Positions 1-8,493 are shown, counted from the first letter of the stretch. The stretch: DNA of 64,000 nucleotides from Arthrobacter gandavensis (GCF_009192735.1 NZ_VTFU01000002.1:124001-188000), one strand, 5' to 3'. Program-made: numbers and translations. Notes: a model not told the origin generated them from the sequence alone.

Positions 1-191
1 GCGAACTGGCGCGGGTTCATGCCGGCCTGCTTGGAGAGCTGCAGGGCGATGTTGGTGGCCCAGTCACCGTGGTCCCGGTTCTTCGGCCGCTCCACGCGCA
101 CCTCCCGCGGCACGTCGATGCTGAAGTCACCGGCATCGATGGCGTCTTGGAGGCAGGCAGTTACGGCGGAGGAAAGTTCTTCAGGAGTCAC
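1..191 (-). CDS. argS: Arginyl-tRNA synthetase, N-terminal fragment
   Basis: Charges tRNA-Arg with arginine in the cytosol. Only the first 63 codons are in the window; the gene continues past position 1. The translation begins [10 protein letters not shown] and contains [20 protein letters not shown], which matches the N-terminal additional domain of class I ArgS (the D-loop-recognising region and the conserved HGDWATN stretch). The chosen start is the GTG at 191, because it follows a TATGCT hexamer by exactly six bases and there is no Shine-Dalgarno sequence, as in leaderless actinobacterial mRNAs. It is divergent from the FMN-binding lipoprotein gene. The catalytic HIGH and KMSKS regions lie outside the window. 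Confidence 0.9.
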   Translation of the reverse strand, partial: MTPEELSSAVTACLQDAIDAGDFSIDVPREVRVERPKNRDHGDWATNIALQLSKQAGMNPRQF

Positions 192-203
192 CGGTTAAGC
201 ATA
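192..203 (-). promoter_or_regulatory. Predicted leaderless promoter -10 element of argS
   Basis: On the minus strand TATGCT occupies 203-198, followed by TAACCG and the GTG start of argS at 191. The six-base gap between a -10 hexamer and a start codon is what a leaderless transcript requires, with transcription starting on the G of GTG. No purine-rich ribosome binding site is visible. No convincing -35 hexamer is seen. This is a prediction from spacing alone. Confidence 0.45.
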
Positions 204-387
204 GCGTCGACTGGCCTGCGGTTCCGCGAACTGTGACGCCCACCGGGCCCGCCCCGCTGCGCCTCACTCCGTGGCCAAACCGACAGGATGCGCACAGGCG
301 CCGTTGCGCTGGATACGTTGTAATGGATATGGACACCCGCCGGGGGCCTCCTCCGGCCTGCCTGCCGCCCCCATCTCCAGGAGAGAA

Positions 388-870
388 ATGAACCACACCC
401 GCAAGACACTGCTGTTCACCGCCGCGTCACTGACGCTGGCTTCCACCGCCTGCGCGGGACCGGCGTCCGAAGAAGCACCTGCCGCGCAGGAACCCTCCGC
501 AGCGTCAAGCGCCGCGCCCCAGAGTGCCGCGCCCCAGACTGCCGCACCTCAGGAAGGCGCCGCGGCCGGCAGCTATGCCGATGGGGAGTACTCAGGCCAG
601 GGCAGCTACACCCCGCCGTCGAACCAGACCGAGGAAGTCGACGTCACGCTGACCCTCAAAGACAGCGTCGTGACAGAACTCGAGGTCACCACTTCCGGTA
701 ACCACCCCACCTCGAAGATGCACCAGCGCGACTTCACGTCCAAGGTGCAGGATCAAGTGGTCGGCAAGAATATCGACGAGCTGGACGTGGACAAGGTGGG
801 CGGGTCCTCCCTCACGAGTTCCGGCTTCAACAAGGCTCTGGACGCCATCCGCGGCGAAGCGGCGAACTGA
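388..870 (+). CDS. FMN-binding domain lipoprotein
   Basis: Predicted extracytoplasmic electron carrier of 160 residues. The start ATG at 388 is preceded by AGGAGAG. An N-terminal signal ends near Cys22 (STAC), a loose lipobox, so membrane anchoring by a lipid is likely but not certain. An Ala/Pro/Ser-rich linker (about 25-60) leads to an FMN-binding (FMN_bind) domain of about 95 residues. Near the C terminus D135-K-V-G-G-S-S141 aligns with the flavinylation motif DxxSGA(T/S), with Ser141 at the acceptor position; the canonical S-G-A-T is degenerate here. The next gene, 10 bases downstream, is an ApbE-type flavin transferase, which supports covalent FMN attachment. The redox partner is inferred to be the membrane reductase encoded third in the operon. 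Confidence 0.82.
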   Translation: MNHTRKTLLFTAASLTLASTACAGPASEEAPAAQEPSAASSAAPQSAAPQTAAPQEGAAAGSYADGEYSGQGSYTPPSNQTEEVDVTLTLKDSVVTELEVTTSGNHPTSKMHQRDFTSKVQDQVVGKNIDELDVDKVGGSSLTSSGFNKALDAIRGEAAN

Positions 871-880
871 CACAGTCCCC

Positions 881-1747
881 ATGCCGGAGACGAGATTCGA
901 TGCCATCGGCACCGCGTGGACCATCACCACGGCTGAACCGCTTGCGGCACCGGTCCGGGCCGCCGTGGCCGGCCTCGTTGAGGATTATGACCGCACCTAT
1001 TCGCGGTTCCGTTCCGACTCGGTCATCACCGCACTGACCCGGGCGGCAGGAACCGTGGATTTGCCGCTCTCAGCGGCGCCGCTGCTGTCCCTGTTCGACA
1101 GCCTGCACCGGCTGACCGAGGGGGCCGTCAATCCCCTGGTGGGACATTCCCTGGAAAAGCTGGGCTACGACGCCGCGTATTCCTTCGCCGCGTCGGGGCC
1201 GGCGCCCGCACCGCGCTGGCCGTCGGCAGCCAGTTGGGAAACTGCCGGAGCAACGGTGCGGCTGAGCACCACGGCGCCGGTCACCCTGGATATCGGGGCC
1301 GCGGGAAAGGGCCAGCTCGTGGACCTGGTCTTTGGACTGCTGCAGGCTGCCGGGCACCGGGAGCTCACGGTCGACGCCGGTTCCGATCTGCGGCACGCAG
1401 GCGGCACCGGTCTGCGGGTGGCCCTGGAGCACCCCTATGACGCCACCCGGGCCATTGGCATCGTGCCGCTGCAGGACCGGGCGCTGTGCGCCTCCGCCAC
1501 GAACCGGAGGGCATGGGGCGAGGGACTGCACCACATTGTCGATGCTTCCACCGGCCGCCCGGTCCAGCGGGTAGCCGCCACCTGGGTGCTCGCCGCGGAC
1601 GCCATGACGGCGGATGGGCTCGCCACCGCTTTATTTTTCACCGATCCTGCCCGGTTGGCCGAGGAATTCGCCTTTGATTACGTGCGGATGTTCTCGGACG
1701 GCCGGGCCACCTTCTCAGATGCCATGGCTGGAGTCCTGTTTTCATGA
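881..1747 (+). CDS. apbE: FAD:protein FMN transferase (ApbE family)
   Basis: Transfers FMN from FAD to a Thr or Ser of target proteins, normally outside the membrane. The 288-residue protein carries the family landmarks: SRFRSDS (41-47), GAVNPLVGHSLEKLGYD (81-97), LDIGAAGKGQLVD (136-148), VDAGSD (164-169), HHIVDASTGRP (217-227) and AADAMTADGLATAL (238-251), the last contributing metal ligands in ApbE structures. I see no signal peptide or lipobox, so this version may act inside the cell or on the cytoplasmic face, which is unusual for a lipoprotein target. It lies 10 bases after the FMN-binding lipoprotein gene and overlaps the next gene by four bases, so the three are probably one operon. 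Confidence 0.88.
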   Translation: MPETRFDAIGTAWTITTAEPLAAPVRAAVAGLVEDYDRTYSRFRSDSVITALTRAAGTVDLPLSAAPLLSLFDSLHRLTEGAVNPLVGHSLEKLGYDAAYSFAASGPAPAPRWPSAASWETAGATVRLSTTAPVTLDIGAAGKGQLVDLVFGLLQAAGHRELTVDAGSDLRHAGGTGLRVALEHPYDATRAIGIVPLQDRALCASATNRRAWGEGLHHIVDASTGRPVQRVAATWVLAADAMTADGLATALFFTDPARLAEEFAFDYVRMFSDGRATFSDAMAGVLFS

Positions 1748-3291
1748 GCCTTTCCCTGCCCGCGCCGGTTACCCGCCGCCTGGATGCCTTCACCGGCCGC
1801 TGGACGATGTACCGGTTGACGGTGATCCTGCTGCTGGCCGTTACGGCATGGTCTTTTGTGCTCTCCCTCACGGGAGCGCTCGCCTACACTCCGGCCGAAC
1901 TGGCCGCAACCGCCGTCACCGCCGTCATCTCAGCCCTTGTCGCCAGCCGCGTCATGGGGCTGCTTTTCCGTACCCGTCCGCAGACTGATTCCTCGCTGAT
2001 CACCGGACTGCTGCTCTATTTCCTGCTGTGGCCCAGCACCGAGGGCAGCTCGCTGCTCACGGTGGCGCTGGCCGCGGGGGCCGCCACGGTGTCCAAATAT
2101 GTGCTGGTCTGGCGCGGGCGGCACATCTTCAATCCCGCAGCCCTGGGCGCTGCGGTCCTGGCGCTGACCGGCCTGGGTGCCGCCGTGTGGTGGGTGGCGG
2201 CACCGCTGATGCTCGTCGCAGTGCTCCCGGCGGCGGCAGTGATTCTGTACCGGAACCGGTTGCTGCCCATGGCCGGGGTTTTCCTTCTCGCCGCCGGAGT
2301 CATCATCATGGTGCGGATGGTGCTCGCCGGAGAAGCGCTGCCTTCCGCACTGGGCATTCTGTTCGCTTCCTACCCGGTGGTGTTTTTTGCCGGGTTCATG
2401 CTGTCCGAGCCGCTGACCCTGCCTCCGCGGCGGTGGCAGCGGCTGCTGGAAGCCGGCGTCGTCGGCGTCCTGTTTGCCGTGCCGCTGAGCGCCGGTCCGG
2501 TCTTCATGTCCCCCGAGCTGGCCCTGCTGGCCGGGAACCTGCTGGCTTTTGCCCTGGCTCCGCGCACCGGGATCCGGCTGCGGCTGCGCGAGAACCGCGC
2601 GCTGACCCCCACGGCGCGCGAACTGGTGTTTGAACCCACCCGCCCCCTGCGCTTCCAGCCGGGCCAGTATGTGGAACTGAGCATCCCGCACGGCACAGCC
2701 GACGCGCGGGGAACCCGCAGGATTTTCAGCCTGACCACGGCTCCGCAGGATTCCGGCACGGTGGCCGTGGGGCTGCGCGCCGTCGAACCGGCAAGTTCGT
2801 TCAAGACTGCGCTGCTGAAGCTGAAGCCCGGCGCCGTGGTGTCCGCGACGTCGGTGGCCGGTGATTTCCTGCTGCCCCGGGACCGCACGGCCCCGCTGCT
2901 GCTGATCGCCTCCGGCGTTGGCATCACCCCGTTCATGAGCCAGCTGCGATCGCTCGCCGCCGGCGGTGACGGGACAGGTCCCGGGACTGTGGAGCGCGAC
3001 GTCGTCCTCGTGTATGCCGCCGCATCGGTGGATGAACTGGCCTACGCCGCCGAGCTGCACCGCATGGGCATCCGGGTCCTGGTCTGCACGCCCACCGATC
3101 CGCAGATCAGCGGGTGGACCTATCTTGGCCCGGGCCTGCCGGACGCTGAGGGACTCGCCTCAGCCGTGCCGGATATCGCCCGGCGTGCCGTGTACGTGTC
3201 CGGATCACCCGCCGCGGTTGCCGCCGCCCGTGCTGCGGTCCGCGCCGCCGGCGGCCGGTCGGTGCGGACGGATGCGTTCCTGGGGTACTGA
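1744..3291 (+). CDS. NqrB/RnfD-like membrane domain fused to FAD/NAD(P)H reductase
   Basis: Predicted transmembrane flavin oxidoreductase of 515 residues that would move electrons from NAD(P)H to an extracytoplasmic acceptor. Residues about 20-275 hold many hydrophobic helices and the NqrB/RnfD-type motif RHIFNPAALG (126-135). From about 280 it is a ferredoxin-NADP reductase-like module: RFQPGQYVELSIP (near 303) is the flavin-binding segment, SGVGITPFMSQ (near 390) is the nucleotide-binding start, and VYVSGSP (near 483) is the C-terminal NAD(P) contact. I do not see an S-G-A-T flavinylation motif in the membrane half, so the covalent flavin is probably carried by the lipoprotein encoded upstream. 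The ATG overlaps the apbE stop by four bases. Confidence 0.78.
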   Translation: MSLSLPAPVTRRLDAFTGRWTMYRLTVILLLAVTAWSFVLSLTGALAYTPAELAATAVTAVISALVASRVMGLLFRTRPQTDSSLITGLLLYFLLWPSTEGSSLLTVALAAGAATVSKYVLVWRGRHIFNPAALGAAVLALTGLGAAVWWVAAPLMLVAVLPAAAVILYRNRLLPMAGVFLLAAGVIIMVRMVLAGEALPSALGILFASYPVVFFAGFMLSEPLTLPPRRWQRLLEAGVVGVLFAVPLSAGPVFMSPELALLAGNLLAFALAPRTGIRLRLRENRALTPTARELVFEPTRPLRFQPGQYVELSIPHGTADARGTRRIFSLTTAPQDSGTVAVGLRAVEPASSFKTALLKLKPGAVVSATSVAGDFLLPRDRTAPLLLIASGVGITPFMSQLRSLAAGGDGTGPGTVERDVVLVYAAASVDELAYAAELHRMGIRVLVCTPTDPQISGWTYLGPGLPDAEGLASAVPDIARRAVYVSGSPAAVAAARAAVRAAGGRSVRTDAFLGY

Positions 3292-3419
3292 CTTTATGCC
3301 GGCCGGGAGGTGCCCGGGCGGCCGGCTGAGCGGCCGAAACCGGTGGCGTTTTCCCACGGCGCGCCGGACCTGCTAAGCTTCTTGAGTCCCACAGGACCAG
3401 CCGGTTTACCGGCGTCCTT

Positions 3420-3495
3420 GCCCTCGTAGCTCAGGGGATAGAGCGGTTGCCTCCGGAGCAACAGGCCGTAGGTTCGAATCCTATCGAGGGCACCA
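3420..3495 (+). tRNA. tRNA-Arg (anticodon CCG)
   Basis: A full cloverleaf is visible. The acceptor stem is GCCCTCG (3420-3426) paired with CGAGGGC (3485-3491), the anticodon stem is GTTGC/GCAAC with loop CTCCGGA, and the T arm contains GGTTCGAATCC. The anticodon CCG at 3453-3455 reads CGG arginine codons. CCA is encoded at 3493-3495. A strong terminator follows directly. Confidence 0.97.
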
Positions 3496-3504
3496 TTGCA
3501 AGGG

Positions 3505-3536
3505 AAAACACCCCGGTCTTCGGACCGGGGTGTTTT
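3505..3536 (+). terminator. Rho-independent terminator after tRNA-Arg
   Basis: Arms AAAACACCCCGGTC (3505-3518) and GACCGGGGTGTTTT (3523-3536) are perfectly complementary around a TTCG tetraloop and are followed by a T-rich run. The symmetrical A and T tracts mean it could also serve the convergent minus-strand exporter operon that ends at 3581. Confidence 0.92.
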
Positions 3537-3580
3537 CTTTTGCCCGAAGCATTCTCCGGAACCCGTCCGCTCCAGGCCGG

Positions 3581-4774
3581 TCAGTAGCGGATCGCGTCGA
3601 TGACCTTCACCCGCACCGCCACCAGCGCCGGAATCAGCCCGGCCAGGGCGCCCACCGCGGTGGCGGCCCCCAGCCCCAGCAGCGCCGCCTCGAGCGGAAA
3701 CGGCGGAAGCTCGCTGACCCCGGATGCGACGGCCCGCTGGACCACCGGCAGCTTGACCACGGCGACGGCGGCCATCACTCCCAGCACACCGGCAACGAAG
3801 GTCGCCACCACGGATTCCAGCATGACGCCGAAAAAGATGCGTCCCGACGTGGCGCCAAAGCTGCGGCGGATGCCGATTTCCCGCACCCGGTACTTCACCG
3901 TCACCATGGAAATGTTCAGCAGCCCAACGGCGCCGAGCAGCATCACCAGCGCGGCAATCCCGGCCACAGCCCACTGCAGCCCGCCGAAGGGATCCCCCCA
4001 GGCGGCATAGTCGGAACGGTACGCGTCAACCTGCATGCCGGGGAACTGAGCCCGCAAATCTGCAATCACCGCGGCCTGCAGCGGCTCGCTGAGTTCCTCC
4101 GGAACCCACATTTCCAGGTTGCTGTTTCCGAGGGGCAGCCCGAGCCTGGCGTAGGCATCGGAGAGCATCATGGCCTGGGGATATTCCCCCTCGTACTGTT
4201 CCCGGGTCACGCCCACGACCACGGCATCAACCGGCTGTCCCGCTGCAATGGAAACCACCGGGTCCCGGGCCAGGTCCGGCCGCCCGATGGCCGTGTACAG
4301 AGCCTCATTAACGACGACGGCGGGAGCGAGCCGGTCGGCGTCGGCTGCGGAAAACCACGTGCCCTCCACCATCGGGACCCGCCGCATGATCTTGTAGTCC
4401 GGTTCCACCACCACCATGGGCGCCTGCGTGACGCCCTGTGGAAGCTGGAACGGCACCACGCCCGAGAAGATTGTGGAGGAATACTCAATGGAGTAACGCT
4501 CAGCCAGCTCCCGGTAGGCGGATGCGGCTGCGGCGGGATCAGGGCTGGACCCGTCATTGCCGTACATGGACACGGAAATCGTGGCGGGCCGGCCGGACTG
4601 CGCTTCACTGCCTTGGGCAATGGATTCCCGGACCATGTTTCCCAAGCCCACGACCGTTGTGAGGGCTGCTACGGACAGGGCAACGCCGATCAGCGCCAGC
4701 AGCACCCTCGTCTTGTGGATCCGAAGCTCGGCCCACGCTTCCACCAGGGATCCTACAATTCCGGAGAGGCTCAC
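3581..4774 (-). CDS. MacB-like ABC transporter permease (FtsX-type)
   Basis: Membrane subunit of an ABC exporter, 397 residues. It begins with a short cytosolic segment and a first membrane helix (LLALIGVALSVAALTTVVGL), then a large extracytoplasmic MacB periplasmic-core-like domain (about 50-265), and ends with three helices containing the FtsX-fold signature RVREIGIRRSFGAT. This is the MacB/YknZ layout with four transmembrane helices. It is the last gene of a minus-strand trio; its ATG overlaps the ATPase stop by four bases. Substrate is unknown; related systems export peptides, lipoproteins or antibiotics. It has no ATPase domain of its own. Confidence 0.85.
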   Translation of the reverse strand: MSLSGIVGSLVEAWAELRIHKTRVLLALIGVALSVAALTTVVGLGNMVRESIAQGSEAQSGRPATISVSMYGNDGSSPDPAAAASAYRELAERYSIEYSSTIFSGVVPFQLPQGVTQAPMVVVEPDYKIMRRVPMVEGTWFSAADADRLAPAVVVNEALYTAIGRPDLARDPVVSIAAGQPVDAVVVGVTREQYEGEYPQAMMLSDAYARLGLPLGNSNLEMWVPEELSEPLQAAVIADLRAQFPGMQVDAYRSDYAAWGDPFGGLQWAVAGIAALVMLLGAVGLLNISMVTVKYRVREIGIRRSFGATSGRIFFGVMLESVVATFVAGVLGVMAAVAVVKLPVVQRAVASGVSELPPFPLEAALLGLGAATAVGALAGLIPALVAVRVKVIDAIRY

Positions 4775-5514
4775 GCCGACACCGCGTTTCCAGGAACCAA
4801 CCGGCCCTCCTGCAGCAGGAAATGCTCCTGTGCGAGGGCTGCGACGTTGGGATCGTGTGTGATGGTCACCAGCGCGGCTCCGGATTCCGCGGCCACCTCC
4901 GCCAGCAGGCTCATCACATACCTGCCAGTGGTGATGTCCAGTGCACCGGTGGGTTCGTCCGCCAGGATCAGCCGGGGCGAGCGGACCAGGGCGCGGGCAA
5001 TCGCCACGCGCTGCTGTTCTCCGCCGGACAGCTTTTGCGGCCGGTCCTGCAGCCGGTTGCCCAGCCCCACCCTTTCCAGCATCCGGGCAGCAAGCCGCTC
5101 CCGCTGCCAGAACTGTGCGCCGCGGGCGTAGAGCAGCGGGGTCATGACGTTTTCCAGCGCGGTGCGCTCGGCCAGCAGGTTGAACTGCTGGAAGATGAAG
5201 CCAACGGCAGCTCCGCGGGCCACGGCACGGGACCTCCCGCTCATCCCTTCCACGGCGGCCCCGTCAAAGGTCATCGTGCCCGAGGTCGGCAGATCCAACA
5301 GTCCCAGGATGTTCAGGAGGGTGGACTTGCCGGAACCGGAGCGGCCAACAATGGAGAGGTGGTCCCCGGCGTGGACGGTGAGGTCTATGCCGGTCAGGAT
5401 GTCCAGGGTGGCGTTGTCGGGCAGCCGCACCGAGCGGGTGACCTGTGACAGCAGCACCAGCGGCTCCCTTTGCGCCTGCTGGTGTTCCTGCTGCTCCTGG
5501 ATTGGGGCACTCAT
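4771..5514 (-). CDS. MacB/LolD-type ABC transporter ATP-binding protein
   Basis: ATPase of the exporter, 247 residues. Walker A is GRSGSGKST (57-65), the signature is [15 protein letters not shown], and Walker B is LILADEPTGALD; the H-loop is in VTITHDP. The [12 protein letters not shown] and ADEPTGALD forms are typical of the MacB/LolD/FtsE group that works with FtsX-fold permeases, fitting the next gene. It overlaps both neighbours by four bases, so the three proteins are translationally coupled. Confidence 0.9.
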   Translation of the reverse strand: MSAPIQEQQEHQQAQREPLVLLSQVTRSVRLPDNATLDILTGIDLTVHAGDHLSIVGRSGSGKSTLLNILGLLDLPTSGTMTFDGAAVEGMSGRSRAVARGAAVGFIFQQFNLLAERTALENVMTPLLYARGAQFWQRERLAARMLERVGLGNRLQDRPQKLSGGEQQRVAIARALVRSPRLILADEPTGALDITTGRYVMSLLAEVAAESGAALVTITHDPNVAALAQEHFLLQEGRLVPGNAVSA

Positions 5515-6662
5515 CCGCCCATCACTCCGGGCATGCCGTTCATCTGCTGATCCAGTGCGGGTGCACCGGGAACAAACTGCAGGACCATCTCGCCTTCGGC
5601 CAGGCCGGAGATGATCTCCACCGTTTGTCCGTCGTTAAGCCCCAGCGACACTTCACGCTCCACGGCCTCTTCGCCGGTTCCGGCACCGGCGGCTGTGCCA
5701 GGTCCTGCTGCCGCCGCTTCGCCCTCCAGGCCTTCCGGTCCCGGCCCTTGCGGCGCCGCCGGCCCACCGGGCATCACCCAGACGATGCCGGTCTGCACCG
5801 AGCCCTGCACCGCTGTGGTGGGCACGGTGACCACATCCTCGGCCTGCCCAGCGGTGATGTCGATGGCGGCGCCGAGGCCGGAAAAGACCGGGATGTCCGC
5901 GGGGACGCTGCAGCTGACGCTGCCGGCCGCCGGAGCTTCCGGTGCCGCCGGCTGCCCGGGTCCGGCAATCTGCGCCTGCGTGCTGATACCGGTTTCCGCG
6001 GCCGGGGACTTGCCCATGCTGACGTTGCTGCAGGGGAAAGGTGCTGGACCTCCGTTCACTGTGACCATGGCGGTGTTGGCCCGGCCCAGGATGCGGAACT
6101 GCTGGTCTGAGGTGAGGGTTCCCGAAACGGAAAAGGTGCCCGGGTCCAGGGAAGCAACGTCGGCGCCCACGGCAACCTGCTGCTTCAGCAGCACCGACAG
6201 CTGTTCCACCGTCCCGTCGGCGGTGGCCAGGACGTCGGTATAGGTGTACACCGGCACCGGGGCCGGAGTTGGGGGAAGCTCACCGGAATCGGATGGCTCC
6301 TGACGGACTGTTGGCGCTGTTTGCATCTCAGGTTCGAGGAGAGTTTTCACCTGGAACAGGGGCGCGCCGGCAATGACCGTGTCGCCTGGCTGCACGTAGA
6401 GGAAGTCCACGGTTCCGTCGCTGGTGCTCTTCACGTTCACCGTTGGATCGCTTACCACGGATCCCTGCACCTGGACGAGGTTGGTCACCGTCCCCAGCAC
6501 GGCAGGAACAAGCGGTGTGCTGATCTGTGCCCCCGGCTGTTCGCCGCCGGCAGCCGCCTCCGCCTTGAGACCGTTGATGAAGGCAAGCTTGAAGAGAGCC
6601 GCGGCGATGACGGCAAAAATCACCAGCCACAGAACTGGAAAGACATAGCGGCGCACTGGCAT
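5511..6662 (-). CDS. HlyD/MacA-like membrane-fusion adaptor protein
   Basis: Predicted extracytoplasmic adaptor of 383 residues, first gene of the exporter operon. One N-terminal membrane anchor (about 8-28) is followed by a biotinyl-lipoyl-like beta domain around PTVNVKSTSDGTVDFLYVQP, a second lipoyl half near TYTDVLATADGTVEQLS, and a C-terminal barrel-like part with PTTAVQGSVQTGIVWV and LNDGQTVEIISGLAEGEMV. There is an Ala/Gly/Pro-rich insertion near residues 300-330. In Gram-positive bacteria such adaptors (YknX type) partner a MacB-like permease without an outer-membrane channel. Substrate unknown. Confidence 0.8.
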   Translation of the reverse strand: MPVRRYVFPVLWLVIFAVIAAALFKLAFINGLKAEAAAGGEQPGAQISTPLVPAVLGTVTNLVQVQGSVVSDPTVNVKSTSDGTVDFLYVQPGDTVIAGAPLFQVKTLLEPEMQTAPTVRQEPSDSGELPPTPAPVPVYTYTDVLATADGTVEQLSVLLKQQVAVGADVASLDPGTFSVSGTLTSDQQFRILGRANTAMVTVNGGPAPFPCSNVSMGKSPAAETGISTQAQIAGPGQPAAPEAPAAGSVSCSVPADIPVFSGLGAAIDITAGQAEDVVTVPTTAVQGSVQTGIVWVMPGGPAAPQGPGPEGLEGEAAAAGPGTAAGAGTGEEAVEREVSLGLNDGQTVEIISGLAEGEMVLQFVPGAPALDQQMNGMPGVMGG

Positions 6663-6849
6663 CGGTTCCCCCGTCGAAGCATTCTTCCCCGGGCAGCTTG
6701 ACGCACCGATTGCAACGGGACGCTACCAGCCTGTCCCCCGCCCGGGAGGCAGGACACGGCAGGGGAAATCCGGAACTGCGGAAGCCGCGGGAATTCTTTC
6801 GCCAAACCCTTGCGGATAACGGGCGCCATGACGGTATGGTGATGCACAT

Positions 6850-6863
6850 ACCAACCGGTCGGT
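6850..6863. promoter_or_regulatory. Predicted TetR-family operator upstream of the TetR gene
   Basis: ACCAACCGGTCGGT at 6850-6863 matches its own reverse complement at 12 of 14 positions. It sits 60-73 bases before the TetR start in a 260-base divergent intergenic region that otherwise shows no gene. A closely related palindrome lies at 14673-14690 before the FabG-like gene, pointing to one regulator for both ends of the block. Confidence 0.6.
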
Positions 6864-6922
6864 TCCGCAGCCTCCCCGGTGGAACCCCCGTACGAAACCC
6901 CAGAGAAACACGGAACACCTGC

Positions 6923-7522
6923 ATGAAGACCATGAACATCAAGGAAGAACTGGCCCGCGTTTCCGTGGAGCTCTTTTCCAGCCAAGGCTATGCCAAGACC
7001 AGCGTCCAGCAGATTGTCGACGCCGCCGGGGTTACCAAGGGCGCCCTCTACCACTACTTCAATTCGAAGGACGACCTGCTCTTCGACATTTACGACCGGA
7101 TCCTCACCCTTCAGCACCAGAACCTCACCGAAATCGCGGCCCGCGGCCTCCCAGTGGAGCAGACCGTCCGGCTGGTCTGCGAAGACGTCATTGTCACGTC
7201 GATCGACTGGATCCGCGAAGGCACCGTGTTCTTCCGGTCCCAGCACATGCTCAGCCACGACCGGATGGAAGCCGTGAAGGACCGCCGCCGCCGCTACAAC
7301 GAGGTCTTCGGCGCACTGATCAGCCGGGGGCGGGAAGAGGGCATCTTCCGCGACGACATTCCAACAGCCGTTCTCGTGGCCAATTTCTTCGCCAACCCCC
7401 ACTATCTCTCGTTCTGGTACCAGCCATCCGGACCGCTGACAAAGCACCAGGTCGCGAAGCAGCTAACCGACCTGTACCTCGCCGGCCTGCGGCCCGCCTC
7501 ACCCAAAGGATCATCTGAATGA
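6923..7522 (+). CDS. TetR/AcrR-family transcriptional regulator
   Basis: DNA-binding repressor of 199 residues. The helix-turn-helix is clear at about 14-56 (FSSQGYAKTSVQQIVDAAGV followed by TKGALYHYFNSKDDLL). The C-terminal helical ligand domain resembles regulators of fatty-acid or acyl-CoA genes (TetR_C of the KstR2 kind), which is suggestive only. The start ATG at 6923 was chosen over upstream frames because the domain begins directly after it; ATG 6932 is an alternative. Its stop overlaps the next ATG by four bases, so it is co-transcribed with the oxidoreductase. Two palindromes (6850-6863 and 14673-14690) are its probable operators. Confidence 0.88.
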   Translation: MKTMNIKEELARVSVELFSSQGYAKTSVQQIVDAAGVTKGALYHYFNSKDDLLFDIYDRILTLQHQNLTEIAARGLPVEQTVRLVCEDVIVTSIDWIREGTVFFRSQHMLSHDRMEAVKDRRRRYNEVFGALISRGREEGIFRDDIPTAVLVANFFANPHYLSFWYQPSGPLTKHQVAKQLTDLYLAGLRPASPKGSSE

Positions 7523-8493
7523 AAGCCTGGACCGTCACCACACTCGCCGAACCGCGCGATGCCCTGCACCTGGCCGAACGGCCCGCCCCCGAAGCCATCC
7601 CTGGCACCGTAGTGCTGGCCACCCGCGCCGTGGCCCTGAATTTCCCGGATGTGCTGCTGTGCCGCGGCCAGTACCAGGAAAAGCCCGCGCTTCCCTTTAT
7701 CCCGGGCATTGAGCTGTGCGGCACCGTTACGGCAATCGGCGACGGCGTCACCGGCATTGCGCCCGGTGACCGCGTCATTGCATCGCATCTTGGCGTGATG
7801 GCCGAGCTGGTGCAGGTTCCGGCAGCGGCTGTTTTCCCGGCCCCGGATTCCCTGTCCGACGCCGAGGCCGCGGCACTGTGCATCGGCTACCAGACCGGGT
7901 ACTTCGGCCTCCACCGCCGGGCGCGGATCGCTCCCGGTGAGACGCTGCTGGTGCACGCAGCCGCCGGCGGTGTCGGCACGGCGGCCGTGCAGCTGGGCAA
8001 GGCCGCCGGAGCCACGGTGATCGGGGTTGTTGGCAACGAAGCCAAGCGAAGGGTGGCCGAAGAGGCAGGGGCGGACATCGTGGTGAACCGCACCACCGAG
8101 GATTTCGTCGAGGTGGTGAACACGGCCACCGCAGGCCGCGGAGCCGACATCATCTACGATCCGGTGGGAGGGGAAACCTTTGACCGATCCACCCGCTGCA
8201 TCGCCTTTGAAGGCCGGATCGTGGTGGTGGGCTTTGCCGGCGGAACCCTGCAGGCCGCACGCATGAACCACGCCCTCGTCAAGAACTACTCACTGCTGGG
8301 CCTGCACTGGGCGCTCTACACCAAGCGGGCGCCGGAGCTGGTGAGGGAGGCTCATGAGCAGCTCACCCTGTTGGCGGACAAGGGCCTGGTCCGTCCGCTG
8401 GTCACTGAAACCGTTCCGTTTGCCTCGGCGCCCGATGCCGTGCAGCGCCTCGGTGATGGACTGACCGCAGGGCGGGTGGTGCTGGCTCTGTAA
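7519..8493 (+). CDS. NADPH:quinone oxidoreductase-like protein (zinc-free MDR)
   Basis: Medium-chain dehydrogenase/reductase of 324 residues. The GroES-like N-terminal half has LNFPDVLLCRGQYQEKPALP and PGIELCGTV, typical of the QOR/enoyl-reductase branch; the catalytic and structural zinc cysteines of alcohol dehydrogenases are absent. The Rossmann half has VHAAAGGVGTAAVQLGKAAG and the NADPH-binding region continues to VVGFAGGTLQ. It probably reduces quinones or enoyl/acyl-type compounds with NADPH. It is coupled to the TetR gene by an ATGA overlap and lies 89 bases before the ABC transporter genes. Confidence 0.87.
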   Translation: MKAWTVTTLAEPRDALHLAERPAPEAIPGTVVLATRAVALNFPDVLLCRGQYQEKPALPFIPGIELCGTVTAIGDGVTGIAPGDRVIASHLGVMAELVQVPAAAVFPAPDSLSDAEAAALCIGYQTGYFGLHRRARIAPGETLLVHAAAGGVGTAAVQLGKAAGATVIGVVGNEAKRRVAEEAGADIVVNRTTEDFVEVVNTATAGRGADIIYDPVGGETFDRSTRCIAFEGRIVVVGFAGGTLQAARMNHALVKNYSLLGLHWALYTKRAPELVREAHEQLTLLADKGLVRPLVTETVPFASAPDAVQRLGDGLTAGRVVLAL

